The notes beneath the pieces were generated by a model, which saw only the letters and a program-made list of their open reading frames with translations, did no database searches and was not told where the DNA came from. Below, piece by piece: positions 21,738 to 43,921 of a stretch of DNA of 64,000 nucleotides (position 1 is the first letter of the stretch; every line of letters begins with the position of its first letter). The translations under genes and the position numbers were made by a program. This stretch comes from Orientallactaga sibirica (taxonomy: Eukaryota; Chordata; Mammalia; Rodentia; Dipodidae), in NCBI GenBank assembly GCA_036365145.1, contig JAEOAD010000026.1, positions 3,167,501 to 3,231,500 of the forward strand, written 5' to 3'.

Positions 21738-21870
21738 TCAGGACCCACATAAGCCAGATGCACAAGATGGCACAAATATCTGGAGTTCATTTCAGCAGCT
21801 AGAGGCCCTGGCACATCCATTCTCTTTCTCAAATAAAAATGAAAAAAAATATTAAAAAGAAAAAAAAAAG
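21738..21870 (+). repeat. DIP-type SINE, 3' half
   Basis: Begins at ggacccacataagccagatg with no tRNA-like head; A-rich end. Confidence 0.88.
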
Positions 21871-21894
21871 CATTTATGAAGTGCAAATTCTGGG

Positions 21895-22325
21895 TGATAA
21901 GGGTTGGGGGGTGGTGGCTTTGGCCAAATCAAAGGCTGTCTCTGTGAAGGCCAAGTGAGGTAAGAATAGCGCCTCGCTCAATGCCTTGGGTGGTTATTCT
22001 TGCAACAGGCCTCCCTGTGACTATTATTACTTCATTAATTGCTCTGAGCCAAGGCCCATGCTCTTGCAGAGGCAGGGCTGGCAGGCCACAGTCAGCACAG
22101 AAAAGGCTTCCAGCCCACCCCCTTGCTGTGGTCCCTCCTGTTCCAGCATCAATCCCCACCCCCATGCCCCCATCCAGAGCCAGAGAGGAAGCCTCTATAA
22201 ATAGCGCCCTGGCCATCACCATGGAAACTTCACATGAGGTTGGGTCAGTCCACCTTGGTGGACACGTCTCTGAGGAGGAGGGCTGGGAAGGATGGGAGTC
22301 CCAATGAGGCAGGCAGGAGACTTAC
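21895..22325. other. SINE-free block in the last TPST2 intron
   Basis: Moderately GC-rich, contains the CTATAAATAG box; no exon recognised. Confidence 0.5.
22195..22204. promoter_or_regulatory. CTATAAATAG box (MEF2 site or TATA box)
   Basis: The decamer is a perfect match to the MEF2 consensus CTA(A/T)4TAG and also reads as a TATA box on the plus strand. It sits in a SINE-free stretch (about 21895-22325) of the last TPST2 intron. Confidence 0.45.
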
Positions 22326-22343
22326 CTGGAAATCACACACTTC

Positions 22344-32682
<10,339 letters not shown>

Positions 32683-32799
32683 TCAGCCAGGCCTGGTCCC
32701 CACATGGGGATGATGCGTTCGTTGCCCATCTTATCCCTTCCTGGGAAAGGGCCACCAGACACAGAACCGTGGGAACCTGCAGGCCTCCAGCACCAGGTT

Positions 32800-32890
32800 C
32801 AGGGCTAGAGGCCCTGGAGCACCCATTCTCTCTTTTTCCCCCTCCCTGTCTTTTATAAATAAAATAAAGTAAAATAAAATAAAAATACGT
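32800..32890 (+). repeat. DIP-type SINE 3' fragment
   Basis: ggctagaggccctggagcac and a tail of taaaataaagtaaaataaaa. Confidence 0.75.
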
Positions 32891-33359
32891 AGAAACATGA
32901 GTGCTGCTCTCACTGCCATCCTGCCAGCCTGTGCCAGGGAGATGGTGACGCTGGAAACTCGTCAAAGCAGAAATCCAGAGGAGGCAGAGAGCTCAACACT
33001 CAAGCAGACCTATAAATAACACACGGGCCAAGGTTAAGGTTTGGGGAACACTGCAGAAGACAGAGTGGAAAGACTGTAAGAGCCACAGGGTGGGAAGAAG
33101 AACCCCAGAGACTGACTGATGCATTCAGAACTCCGTGGTGAATACCAGTAACCCCACTAAAGGAGGGCCCTCAGTGGGATGGGATGGGACAGGGAGTGGA
33201 GATTTAAGATAGCCCAAGGGGAATGGGACCAAAATGTGATTTGCTCATACAGTCAGGTGAATAATAAATAAAAATAAAAATTATTTTAAAATATTAAAGT
33301 GAAGAAAGAGGAAGGCGATCAATGTTGCTCACTGCCTTCTAACCGCCATAGGAAAGGGA
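32891..33359. other. TPST2 5' intron, nothing recognised
   Basis: Unique-looking sequence with an AT-rich patch at 33258-33300. Confidence 0.55.
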
Positions 33360-33482
33360 CACATATGCACGCGCACATGTACACGCACATGCGCACACAC
33401 TCGTACAACACACAGACACACATATACACATACACACATACGCACACATGCACAAACACACGTACACGCGCACACACACACA
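33360..33482 (+). repeat. CA-rich imperfect repeat
   Basis: Alternating purine-pyrimidine tract of CA, CG and TA steps. Confidence 0.9.
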
Positions 33483-35487
33483 GAGCCAAATATAACCAAT
33501 CAAGTAAAACGGGTCTGGTTACAACATCGCCCCCTAGAGGACAGGGGACTGCACAGGCGTGTTCTCTGTATCCCCAGTCACTATTATCAGTATTTAGGGC
33601 ACACCTTCCACCATACCACTGTAGAGGGAAAGACTGAGGCACAGAGGTTTTGCCCACAGGTGGTCAGTGGGAAAGCAGTGGAATCAGGGTCCAGGAGTCA
33701 AGCCCTGGGTAGCCCGCCCTGCGTGTCCCTTCTGCAGTCATCACCCCCTCACCCCATCTTCACTTGGGACATGTCCATTAAGGATTAAAGGCACCAGCAC
33801 TGTGCTTGGGGCTGGACAAGGACGGGCAGCAGGACTCCGCCAAGGCTCACAGGAGGTGGACATACCATACTGACTACTTCCACAGGAGCAACCTAGATGC
33901 TACTAGAAACATGCAAGGGTGAGGTGGAAGCCTAGGGGGACTTCCTGGAGGAGGCAGTGTCCCAGCTGAGAGCCAGCTCAGGAGCCCGGGAAGGGAGCCC
34001 CATGTGGAGGAATAGTCTAAAAGGGAACGAGTGGGCAGAACCATGAAAGAGGGGCAGAGGCAGCCGACCAGCTTCACAGACAGCAGGGCCAGATAGAGAC
34101 AAGGGAGGGCACGGAAAGCCCTCCCCGCTCCCATCCCTTGCTAAGAAAGGGACCGGGGTCGGCTCTGAAAAGTAGGGCTGACCACTGCCTTTTAGGGGCC
34201 CTCAAGTAACAGACCACTTCCTTCTTCTCTAGGTCACTCCCAGCACCCCGGGTTCTGTGGCCTGGGCCCAGTGCACACTGGGAGGGTGCTGGGCCCATGT
34301 CAGAGTGGCCGAGCTTTCCTCCACCTCACCCGTGCGTTTAGTGTCCCTGCCCACCCTTTCCAGTATCAGTCAGGTGGGCCTGGGATTTGAACCCTAGTTC
34401 TGCCCTTTCCTGGATGCATATAAGCTTGGGGGGGGACCCCAAAAACCTTTTCTGAGCAGAGAAGGGCTGAGAAGGAAGCTAGGAGAAGCTGGTGAGGGCA
34501 CCATAGGAAGTGTCATCAGTGACACTGCGCCCCTCAGGTCACACCTATTCACTCCCTCCAGCACTGAGCAAGTACCAGTGTGCCCTGGGCTAAGAATCTG
34601 AGCCTCTGTCCCCAAGGCTCCTGGCATTGTGGACCCACATCTGGGAGGGAGTCACAGGTCACATGTCTCCTGAGTGGGCAAGGAAGGAAGGACTTTCCCC
34701 TGGGCTGGCTCTCACACTAAGGTCAGGACAGTGGAGGGCAGGGAAGGGTGCTCCAGCAGAGGGCACAGCCCTTGTGGGGGACATGAAGAGAGAACTCGGC
34801 TCCGAGTGGCTCTGCTAGAGGGTCTGTTTCAGATGTGAGACTCAACCCAAATCACCAGGTTTAGAGGGGGCTGACCCACCCACAAAGGGCGTGGGGCTGC
34901 CTGGAGTGCCTTGGGCACAAGTGTAAAGCTGGTATCAGCTGGGAACAGTCTTGGGCCTGGAGCCCAACACGCTGAGAGTCCAGGGCTCTTGCTGGCTGCG
35001 GTGGAGCTCAGGGCGAGTCACATCCCCGACCTCACTGGAGTGGGCATAGTCCATGATCTCAGTGAGCTGAGCGAGGGTTCTAGAATGTGTTGACTCACAG
35101 CCAGGCCTCGCCACTGGAAAAACGTGCTCTCGGGTCTGCCAGCCATGCTGAGCTCCTTGCAGAGCTGCAAGGGAAAGCGATGCCCAGGGCTATTCGGAGG
35201 GCAAAGGCAGGCTGGCAGGACAGGACATCTCTCAGAGAGAACCCTAAGCTTCTGCAAGATTTCAAGGACTCTCTCGCGGTGGGCCTGAGACCCAAGTGCT
35301 TTCTCACTAGGATCATGGTGTCAAGGCTCCTGAGGCGCTGTCAATCACACCTTGCTTTGAATTAGCATCATGGCCTGTGAGGGTGAGAGGATGGGGAGTT
35401 GGAACTGAAAGCAGCTTCCAGAAGAGGTCAGTATGCACGTGCTGACTCAGCAGAGCAGAGCAAGGAAAATGTTCTCAGCTCCACGAA
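33483..35487. other. TPST2 5' intron, 2 kb without SINEs
   Basis: No exon, repeat family or RNA recognised. The longest SINE-free stretch in the 5' intron apart from 47912-50197. Confidence 0.5.
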
Positions 35488-35524
35488 GCACCTTAACTTA
35501 GGGCTAAGCCATCTCTCCTGCTCC
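35488..35524 (-). repeat. DIP-type SINE head fragment
   Basis: ctaagccatctctcctgctc only. Confidence 0.65.
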
Positions 35525-35674
35525 TGTTTTTGTTTTCCCAAGGTAGGGTCTTGCTCTAGCCCAGGCTGACCTGGAGTTCACAATGTAGTATCAGGCTGGC
35601 CTTGAACTCACGACGATCCTCCTACCTCTGCCTCCCGAGTGCTGGGATTAAAGGCGTGTGCTACCATGCCAGGC
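35525..35674 (-). repeat. B1-type SINE
   Basis: Reverse copy ending gtgctaccatgccaggc. Confidence 0.92.
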
Positions 35675-35811
35675 AGGGAGAGAATGGGCTCACTAGGGCC
35701 TCCAGCCGCTACATAGGAACTCCAGACACATATGGGCATATGACTTTATGGGGGTACTGGGGAATCAACTGCAGGCAAACGCCTTAACCACTGAGCTATC
35801 TCCCCAGCCCA
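35675..35811 (-). repeat. DIP-type SINE, internally deleted
   Basis: Reverse copy; pieces lost around ggggaatcaactgcaggc. Confidence 0.88.
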
Positions 35812-36318
35812 GCTTCAGTGTTTCAAGTGTAGCAAAGTCTCTGGGTTTTGTGCTTTGGCAATTACAGAATGCTATTTCTGCTAACACACCTGTCGTGCAT
35901 TATGTGTTCTCCGATATGAAGCCATTTGCCCAAGGTTGCACAGTCACAGTGGCAAGCCTTGATCGGCCAAACCCATGCTATTCACCAGAAGAAAACAGCC
36001 CCATGTAGGCAGGTGGGCTGATCCACAGAACACTTGCAGAGTCACCTGGAGGCCTGGCTGTAAGGGCAGTGGGTGGACCCTCAGTCATGGAACCATACAG
36101 CCCCAGGGTTCAAATCCTGCCTCTGGCAATTGCTAGCTGGGGACATGAGGCAGAGCAGTGTTCTCGTCTGACGAAAAGGGGACATGGGAGACAATGTAAC
36201 CTTTACCCAAGGGTGTGGAGGAAGGGGAAGGGGGTCCCAGGTGACCATGGAACTTGTCCTATCTCCAGAGACAAGGAGAGCCGGGGCTGAGCTCGCCACC
36301 CACGGACTCTGCTGCCAC
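35812..36318. other. TPST2 5' intron, nothing recognised
   Basis: Unique-looking. Confidence 0.5.
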
Positions 36319-36430
36319 CCTTTCTGGGAGACAGGTCTTGCTCTGTAGCTCAGGCTGGCCTAGCCCCTACAATCCTCCTGCCTCAGTCTCCCGAGTGCTG
36401 AGATGATGTGTGCACCATCACACCTGGCAC
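36319..36430 (-). repeat. Old B1-like SINE
   Basis: agacaggtcttgctctgtag, ctcccgagtgctgagatgat; diverged. Confidence 0.75.
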
Positions 36431-37640
36431 TCTGATTAGAGTTTGCTTGGCCACACAAGGTGGGCTGCAGGGGTGCCCAGGCCAAGGGCAGTGTTGGGAA
36501 CAAGCCATGGCTGGGGGGACTCACCTCCTTGGGGCGCTCTCATCTCCAGGTTCCACAGCTCCCGCCTGCTCCCAACAATTTCTGGCACAGACAGCCCTGT
36601 GGGACAAAGGAGACACTGCTGGGTGGGAGCTGAGGCAGAGTGGCTTTCAGGCTCCCTGAGTCATCTAACAATAGCTTGAGGGGAGGAACACTGGGGCAAA
36701 ACGCTGCAGCTGGGGTCTGGAGTCACCTGTCCCCGTAAGAAGTGAATTGGCTCACTTCACAGACAGAGGTGAGGGAAGGGGTACTGCCGGCTTCAGGGAG
36801 CCCTTGAGTCTCTGCAGCTAGGCCCTCCCTCCTCTTGGGCCCCCTGGACTTCAGGAAAAGGAAATATGATAGCAAGAAAGAGCTACCAGTACACCCCTTC
36901 ACCCTGGGGGCGCTGGGTATTGTCAACCAGGATGTACACCACCCCACACCAAAGAATGCCATATCCCCAGCCTACAGCTCTCGCTGGAGCCGCAAAGTCC
37001 ACCACCTCAACCCAGCACAGAGCAAATAGCGCTGTGTCCCCCCCAGCCTATGGCTCTCACGGGAGCTGAACGACCCAACGTGGGGCAAACTCACATTAGT
37101 GAGAGCACCTGGGTCGTTTAGAGCTGATGGAGAGGGAGGTGGAAGGGTCTCAGCTTTACAGATGAGCACCAAGACGTAGAACAATGGAGCCGCTGGGGAA
37201 CTAATGGGACCAGCTTGTCTGTCTCGGTCTGTGAGACACCAAAGCACAGCTCCCAACCACGTTCCGGACGTAAGGCTGTGTCTGCGCGAGCTGGCCCACA
37301 TGCAGGCAGGGCCAACCAAGGTGCTGGGGTGGGGCAGGCTGCATCCTCACCCTCACTCAGCTCCCTCCTTTACCCAGGTGAGGACAGGGCCACAGCAGCC
37401 TGAGGTTCCACGCCCCTCCCTGCTCCGGTCTTGGGAGGTGGCACACAGCGTGGCTCTCCTCAGGGCCTTGGTCCTCCTAGTTTCGGCCAGGGGGCCGGTG
37501 TGAAGTTCAGGTCAGACAGCTGTAAGCTCTCTGGACAGTCAGCAGTGACCAACCCTGGTACCCCGATGAGGAGGAGCTGGCTGTGTGCTGGCTGCAGTTC
37601 TCTATCCCTCCTGTTCACTTGTTCCTCCCTCCATCATTAA
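36431..37640. other. TPST2 5' intron, 1.2 kb without SINEs
   Basis: Nothing recognised. Confidence 0.5.
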
Positions 37641-37652
37641 AAAAATATTTTT

Positions 37653-37841
37653 TAGGGCTGGAGAGATGGCTTAGAGCTTAAGGCGCATGCCTGTGAAGCC
37701 TAAGGAACCAGGTTTGATTCTCCAGGTCCCACGTAAACCAGATGCACATGGTGGCACATGTGTCTGGAGTTCATTTGCAGTGGGTAGAGGCCCTGATGCG
37801 CCCATTCTCTCTCTCTAATAAATCAATAAATAAAAATAAAT
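37653..37841 (+). repeat. DIP-type SINE
   Basis: Full length; taaaaaaatattttt-like sequence at both ends. Confidence 0.93.
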
Positions 37842-37848
37842 CTTTAAA

Positions 37849-38055
37849 AAATATTTTTATTTATTTGCAAGCAGAGCAAGAGAGAAGAGGGACAGAGAGA
37901 ACAGGCGTGTTGGAGCCTCCCGCTACTGCAAGCAAACTCCAGATGCATGTGCCACTTTGTGCATCTGACTTTATGTGAGTACTGGGGAATCGAACCCAGG
38001 TCATTAGACTTTGCAGGCCAGTGCCTTAAGTGCTGAGCCACCGCTCCAGCCCCTT
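37849..38055 (-). repeat. DIP-type SINE
   Basis: Reverse copy tail-to-tail with the previous element; head ends ccgctccagcccc. Confidence 0.93.
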
Positions 38056-39721
38056 CATTCTTCCTGTCCTGAAACCCAGGCTACTTAGTACCTGGGTTAG
38101 AAAAGAGGTCCCAGTCGTAGCTATGGCAACCAGCCAAATCTTGTCCCCAAACTACAAGATGTTCAGGTAAACATTCCTGGGTGTGCTGAACTCACTTGTA
38201 AAACAAAGCAATTAGGGCCAGGGCACTTGAAATTCTCCAGAGGCAACTGGCTCTTGACCAGCTACCCTTAGGCAGTCCTTGAAATGCCAGCTCACCCCCG
38301 ACGGCCTGCCAGCCCTGCGGCTCCCATGGCTGATGCCTGACTCCCCTCTGAGGAACACAGGCCCTCTGCCATGCACGGATGGGTCTGGCTGGCCTGCAGT
38401 CTCAGAGCTGTGTACAACCTGCAGCCACTAAAATCAAAAAAGCAGTTTAAGTTCAAATCCAGCTCAGAGGAAACTCAGAGGCAGAGATGGCGTCAGAGAG
38501 CCCTCCTTGCTTACAGAAGGAACACCAGTATGGGGGGGGCACTGTATATTCCATGCCAAGCCAGAGTTTCCCATGCCCTGCCTTGCTTCATCCTCCCACC
38601 AGCTCCTGTGTGCGCACACACAGCTCATGACTCTGCCCTTTGCAGATCACTAAGCTGTGGGGCAAGCCCAACCCCAGAGCAAGACCACCAGATGAGCCCG
38701 TCTAACTGGCACCCCGAACACCGGGAGGACGACAGACAAGAAAAGAAACACGACCAAACGCCCTCAGTGGTGTTCCCACCTGGGAGACACTCATTGCCAG
38801 ATGAAGGATCACACCGCCTTCCTGTCGGATCAGGCCTAAAGTGACAACCGGTTCTTCCAATTGCGTGTCAAGCACAGGAGGGGCCCATCTGCCTGTGTTC
38901 AGATCCCAGCTGGGTGACCTTGGCCTGCTGCCTAACCTCTCAGTAACAGCTCTAGGTTTTATCACACATGTGGCTACCAGGCCTTGAAATCTCTGGCTAA
39001 ACAGGCACCCACACCCTGGAGTGTGGCGAGGGGACACCAGGGAGGTCCTGCTGGTGTGTCTGTGCGCGACAGCACGTGAGGCAGGGTTCTGTCCCCGTGT
39101 GCTGATGGAGGAAGCTGTGGCTCGAGCAGTGACGTGGTATCAAAGGCCATACGACTCAGGAAGCGGAAAAGCCACTTTCGGAACTAGGCTCGACCGCCAC
39201 GGTGCTGTCCCCAGTGTGTGCGCGCCTGTGCACGCAGGCAGGCGGTGGGTATCACAGTTTCCCAAAACGGGCCATCAGGACAGGATGCCCACTCTCGACT
39301 CACCGCGGAGTTACCCAAGGGCTGCAGGAAGGAAGGGACCAAAACCTGGCTATGCGACCCGAGACAACCTCTTACATCAGACCCACCTGCCCACTTACTG
39401 AGCACCTACTGCGTGCCAAGGGCCACTCACATTGCCAGGATTCACCAAGAGCAACAGCTGAAGGTCACGCTCGCAGGGAGCTGCCACTCCAGAGGGAACT
39501 AAGACAGCAGTGCTGTGACAAGTGCTCTGAAGGGAGGAAATGTCTGTCTGAGGCGAGACACGCACAGCCAGGCAAAGAAGAGGTGGCTCTTTTTGCTCAA
39601 GACCATTTGTACCGTCTAAACCGGCACCGTTTCTCCATGCTCGGCAGATCAAAGGGGTTCCAAGAAAAAGGCAGCGGGGTGGGGCGGGGCAGAGCGGGGA
39701 GAGCTGGCAGCAAGCTCAGGG
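38056..39721. other. TPST2 5' intron, 1.7 kb without SINEs
   Basis: Scattered CpG between about 39000 and 39330, not enough to call an island. A 252-codon open frame here (39202-39960) shows no family resemblance. Confidence 0.5.
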
Positions 39722-39892
39722 AGCCAGTCACCACCACATTTGCCAAGTGGCCTTGGACGGGGGCCAGGGCCATGTACCCAAGCTCAGCTTCTGGAGAACC
39801 AGCTGCCAAACATGCCTCTGGCCAGATCACTGTGACCCACCACCTCTCACCCACCCAATCTTCAATCCCCCCTGCCCCGTGCATGGCTCAGG
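39722..39892 (+). repeat. Left arm of an unexplained inverted duplication
   Basis: Its reverse complement aligns to 40437-40610: shared blocks gggtgggtgagagg, gcatgtttggcagctgg, agctgagcttggg and ggccacttggcaa occur in the same order. It is not B1 or DIP. Confidence 0.8.
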
Positions 39893-39992
39893 GACCAGAA
39901 CTTGCTTGGGCAGGGACCCCATGTCAGAGACGCGGACCCACCCCAGATGGAACCGGCTGAGGGGACAAGAAAGCCACTGAGGCTGTGGACAC

Positions 39993-40159
39993 GCCTTTCT
40001 TTTTTCTTTTTTTAAAGTTTTTTCAAAGTAGAGTCTTTCTAGGCCAGGCTGACCTAGAATTCACTCTGTAGTCTCAGGCTGACCTTGAACTCACAGAGAT
40101 CCTCCTACCTTTCCCTCCCAAGTGCTGGGATTAAAGGCGTGCACTACCATGCCCAGCTC
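39993..40159 (-). repeat. B1-type SINE
   Basis: Reverse copy, between the inverted arms. Confidence 0.92.
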
Positions 40160-40396
40160 TTTTTAATAAATTGCATTTTATTTGAGAGAAAAAGAGGCAG
40201 AGGAGGGAGGGAGAGAGAGAGAGAGCGAGAGAAGAATGAGAATATGGACTCACTAGGGCCTCCGGCCACTGCAAATGAATTCTAACCACATGCACCACTT
40301 TGTGCATCTGGCTTTATGTAGGCACAGAGGAATGAAACCTGGCTATCAGGCTTTACAGGCAAGTACCTTAACCACGGAGCCATCTCTCCAGCCCTG
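40160..40396 (-). repeat. DIP-type SINE
   Basis: Reverse copy directly abutting the B1; long GA tail. Confidence 0.93.
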
Positions 40397-40436
40397 TGTG
40401 CACTCTTAAGAGAGTCGAGTGGGAACGTGGGAAAAG

Positions 40437-40610
40437 CAGCAGCAGTGGTGCAGGGCAGATCGCAGAGTGGGTGGGTGAGAGGACGTGGTAGCTCACAACG
40501 GTCAGGTCACAGGCATGTTTGGCAGCTGGCTTCCCTAGAGCTGAGCTTGGGCATATGGCCGCGGAGCCCATCCAGGGCCACTTGGCAAGAGCATTGACTG
40601 GCTACCTCAG
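40437..40610 (-). repeat. Right arm of an unexplained inverted duplication
   Basis: Pairs with 39722-39892 at roughly three-quarters identity by eye. The arms are separated by about 540 bp that contain two SINEs. Confidence 0.8.
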
Positions 40611-40742
40611 CACCAGATCCCCAGCACCCATGTCAGTGCCAGGCATGGTGGCCTGCACCTGTAATCCCAGCACTGGGGAGGCGGACACAGGGAGTCCCTG
40701 GGGCTTTCTGGCTGGCCAGTCTAGCCAAATCATCCTGGTTCA
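40611..40742 (+). repeat. B4/ID-B1-like SINE fragment
   Basis: accagatccccagcacccat followed by ggcatggtggcctgcacctg. Confidence 0.65.
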
Positions 40743-40754
40743 AAGAATTCAGTG

Positions 40755-40945
40755 GAGACTGGAGAGATGGCTTAGTGGTTAAGGCACTTGTCTGCGAAGC
40801 CTAAAGACCCAGGTTCAATTCCCCAGAGCTCGCATAAACCAGATGCACAAGGTGATGCATGTGTCTGGAGTTCATCTGCAGTGGCTAGAGGTCCTGGTGT
40901 GCCCATTCTCTCCCCTCACCCCTCCCCCCGCCTCAAATAAATTTT
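40755..40945 (+). repeat. DIP-type SINE
   Basis: Full length; tail starts cctcaaataaattttt. Confidence 0.93.
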
Positions 40946-40997
40946 TTTTTTAACAGAATAGAGTGATGACGACTTCCGACAATGAACTCTGGCCTCG

Positions 40998-41056
40998 TGT
41001 GCATGCGTACATACACGTGCACATATGGGCCCACACACACACATGCACACAATGCA
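40998..41056 (+). repeat. CA/TG-rich tract
   Basis: gtgtgcatgcgtacatacac and a following CA run. Confidence 0.8.
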
Positions 41057-41164
41057 CAAACATGGAGAGATTCGGGGGTGCAGGGGAGGAGGGCAGGTAG
41101 GCTGGCACACTGCCCAAGATCAGCTCCTGTTTACTGAGCACTTGCTCTAGGCCAGGTACTGAGC

Positions 41165-41284
41165 CAAAGATTTTTTTTTCTTTTCTTTTTGGTCTTGCTA
41201 TGTAGCCCAGGTGGCCTTGAACCCCCTTTTGCCTTAACATCCCAGAGCAGCAGGGTTCTAGGCACGCACGCATCAGCACGCCCG
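41165..41284 (-). repeat. Old B1-like SINE
   Basis: cttgctatgtagcccaggtg, ggttctaggcacgcacgc; diverged. Confidence 0.65.
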
Positions 41285-41688
41285 CTGGAGCTAGGGGCTG
41301 GTTGTAGAAATGTCATTAAGCTTCCTCATATGACTCCATCTGATGCTCCTTTGTGAACCAACCATCTGCTGGGGCTCAGAGAGGTAAGATAACTTGTCCA
41401 AGGCCACACAGCCAGGAGCCAGAAAGAACCCCTCGCCTGTTGCTGCAGAGCCTGTGCTCCGAAGCTCAGGATCCCGTCCTTGACCAGCTCTGAATTTCCA
41501 CCTAGTACAGTCACGGCAGGGTGCCCACGCTCTCCCTGCCCCTCTGCTCATGGCCCCCATCAGCACCCTGCACAGCGAGGAGTGGCTCAGTGCTCTGGGT
41601 AGAGTATGCCATGCCCTCTCTGAGCCCCATGCCCTTATCTATGGAACAGTTAACAATACCTGGATCAATAACCAAAATGGTGCCAGGG

Positions 41689-41880
41689 GTTGGAGAGATG
41701 GCTCAGCAGTTAAAGGTGCTTGCCTGCAAGGTTTGATGGCCTGGGTTTGATTCCCCAATACCCACATAAAGCCAGAAGCACAAAGTGGCACATGCACCTG
41801 GAATTCCTTTGCAGTGGCAGGAGGCACTGGTGAGCTCCCTCCCTCCCTCCCTCCTTTTCTCTGTCAAACAAATTAATAAA
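41689..41880 (+). repeat. DIP-type SINE with perfect target duplication
   Basis: caaaatggtgccaggg at 41673-41688 and 41881-41896 (16 bp, no mismatch). Confidence 0.96.
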
Positions 41881-42252
41881 CAAAATGGTGCCAGGGAGCC
41901 CATAGCTTTGCAAAGACCAGAGAGGAGCCTGGGAGCCTAGGCAGGCGGGGTTCTGCCGCGGCTTCCTTTACCTACACCCGCTTCTCCAGCTTCGTGACCT
42001 CACCATAAACACCACCACAGCTCCATCAAGCTGCTTCACCAAAGGGCCCCCAAAGGCTCTGTGAGACACATGCCTCTGTCCCAGTACAACTGCCTCAAAT
42101 GACACACACGCGACCACAAGGGACTGCATTCCAGTAGGAAGGTACAAAGCCAGGCAGAGAGCTGACCAGGTCCTACCGTTTTCCACTGTAGCAGGTGCCA
42201 CAGACCTGATTGACAAGATTTCAGGGACCAGGACAAGGTCCTTGTGTGTGGT

Positions 42253-42387
42253 TTGGACCTTTTACAGAAGGGCTCTCTCTGGCCCAGGCTGATCTGGAAT
42301 CCACAATGTAGTCTCAGGGTGGCCTTGAACTCAGTGATCCTCTTACCTCTGTCTCCCAAGTGCTGGGATTAAAGGTGTGTGCCAGCT
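42253..42387 (-). repeat. B1-type SINE
   Basis: Reverse copy, T-rich tail degraded. Confidence 0.9.
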
Positions 42388-42417
42388 TATGTCTTTTTTT
42401 TTTTTTAAACAAAAAGC

Positions 42418-42461
<44 letters not shown>
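42418..42461 (+). repeat. (CA)n microsatellite
   Basis: About 21 units. Confidence 0.95.
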
Positions 42462-42462
<1 letters not shown>

Positions 42463-42551
42463 AGAACCATCCAGCATCTGCCTGTGGCCCTGGCAGGACC
42501 CAAAAGGAGATGTGTGTATGGGGGAGATTGCTGAGATTTGCATTTGTTGTC

Positions 42552-42648
42552 TTTGAGACATGAATTTGTGATTCGGTCTTGAGTTCCTAACCCTCTGCAC
42601 CCGGCTTCTTAGTGCTAGGACTCCAGGCATGAGCCACCTCACTCAGCC
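42552..42648 (-). repeat. Old B1-like SINE fragment
   Basis: ttagtgctaggactccaggc with atgagccacctcactc; diverged. Confidence 0.6.
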
Positions 42649-43577
42649 ATGCCTGTAAGTCTTACATACATGCTGGCTTTAACACCAGCTCTGCAGGGCA
42701 GGAAGTATTACTGTCCTATTTTACAGAAAACAAAACTGAGGCTTCAAGATGTCAAGCTGGTTGGGCCTCAGGTGTGTAAGATGCCATCGGCTCTGAACTG
42801 CCTCCCCACACCACAGCCCTGTGCAGCACAGAGATCGGGGCTTAATCCTCTGGAGCAAGCAGTGGCTTAGACAAGTGAGACTCGGCTCCCATCCACTTGC
42901 CCCCAAGCCTCCGCACAGCCTCTGCTCTGGGACTCCTGAAGGGGTGGGTGGGCAGGGCCTCTGTCCCAGGACACTGCAAACAGGAAAGGGCCAGGCTTCC
43001 TGCCCCAGCCCACACTGCCTCCCACCACAGGATCCTGTCTCCACAACTTGGCAGGAAGCGGGGGCTGGGGCTGAGCACTGGTGTGAGAGTCCTGCACATC
43101 TAGCGGGGCCCCAGCCATGCCACCATGACCGGACACAAGGCATGTAGAACAGCGCTCCTCCTGCCTCGGCCTCCTGCATGCTGGATTCCCGGCACATCAC
43201 CAAGCCTGCTCCATACATGTCCCTCTGCCTTCCCTGTAGGGTGGGCTTGAACTTCCATGTGCTCCTCAACAGACCTTAACAGTCAGAAAGGGCTCCTGGA
43301 CCCATCCCCAAACACAGTGAAGATTGTGGTCGACATTAACACCAAAGTAGAATACAGCAAGGACTAAGAAAGGGCTGAGAGCGTTCACTGGACACCAGTA
43401 GCCATGGAAACGCAGCTCACTGCATCCCTCCAGGGCCTGCAGCAGCAGTGTTGCCCGAAGCAAACCAGCAGTGTGAAGCTACTGCCGTCACACAGTGCAC
43501 ACTGTCTAAAGAGGACAGTGTTACTGCAGCATACACCCTAGCACTGTGGGGGCAGGGGAGTTAATAGGGTGTCAGTG
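42649..43577. other. TPST2 5' intron, nothing recognised
   Basis: SINE-free. Confidence 0.5.
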
Positions 43578-43670
43578 GAACTCACAATGATACTCCGATC
43601 TCAGCTTCCCAAGTGTGAAATTACAGGTGTGAGCTATGTCCACGTGTGAAATTACAGGTGTGAGCCATCA
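43578..43670 (-). repeat. B1-like fragment with a 29-bp tandem duplication
   Basis: gtgtgaaattacaggtgtga occurs twice, 29 bp apart, at the end of a diverged minus-strand B1. Confidence 0.7.
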
Positions 43671-43784
43671 GGTGCCCGCTTTCTACTTCCAGCTGATAAA
43701 AACTGAGTGGCAGGTACAGAGTCACACCAGTCATAGCCTCTCAAATCTCTAACTTGCCTCTTCAGATTACGTCAAGAGATGTCA

Positions 43785-43915
43785 CGTGCTAATGTGGTGA
43801 CATACATCTGTAATCATCCAGCCCTCCGGAGGCTGAGGCTGAAGGAGGAGAAGTTCATGACCAGCCCAGGCTATTACACAGTGAGACCGTTAAGAGAAAA
43901 ACAAAACAACAAAAA
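43785..43915 (+). repeat. Old B1-like SINE
   Basis: acatctgtaatcatccagcc and aggctgaggctgaagg, A-rich end. Confidence 0.75.
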
Positions 43916-43921
43916 AAAGGC

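Noticed and set aside
39000..39330. Possible TPST2 alternative promoter from scattered CpG
   Set aside because: CpG density is well below that of the TFIP11 island, and no initiator, TATA or donor pattern stands out.
39202..39960. 252-codon open frame on the plus strand
   Set aside because: Antisense within the TPST2 5' intron, no recognisable domain, and its end overlaps one arm of an inverted duplication.
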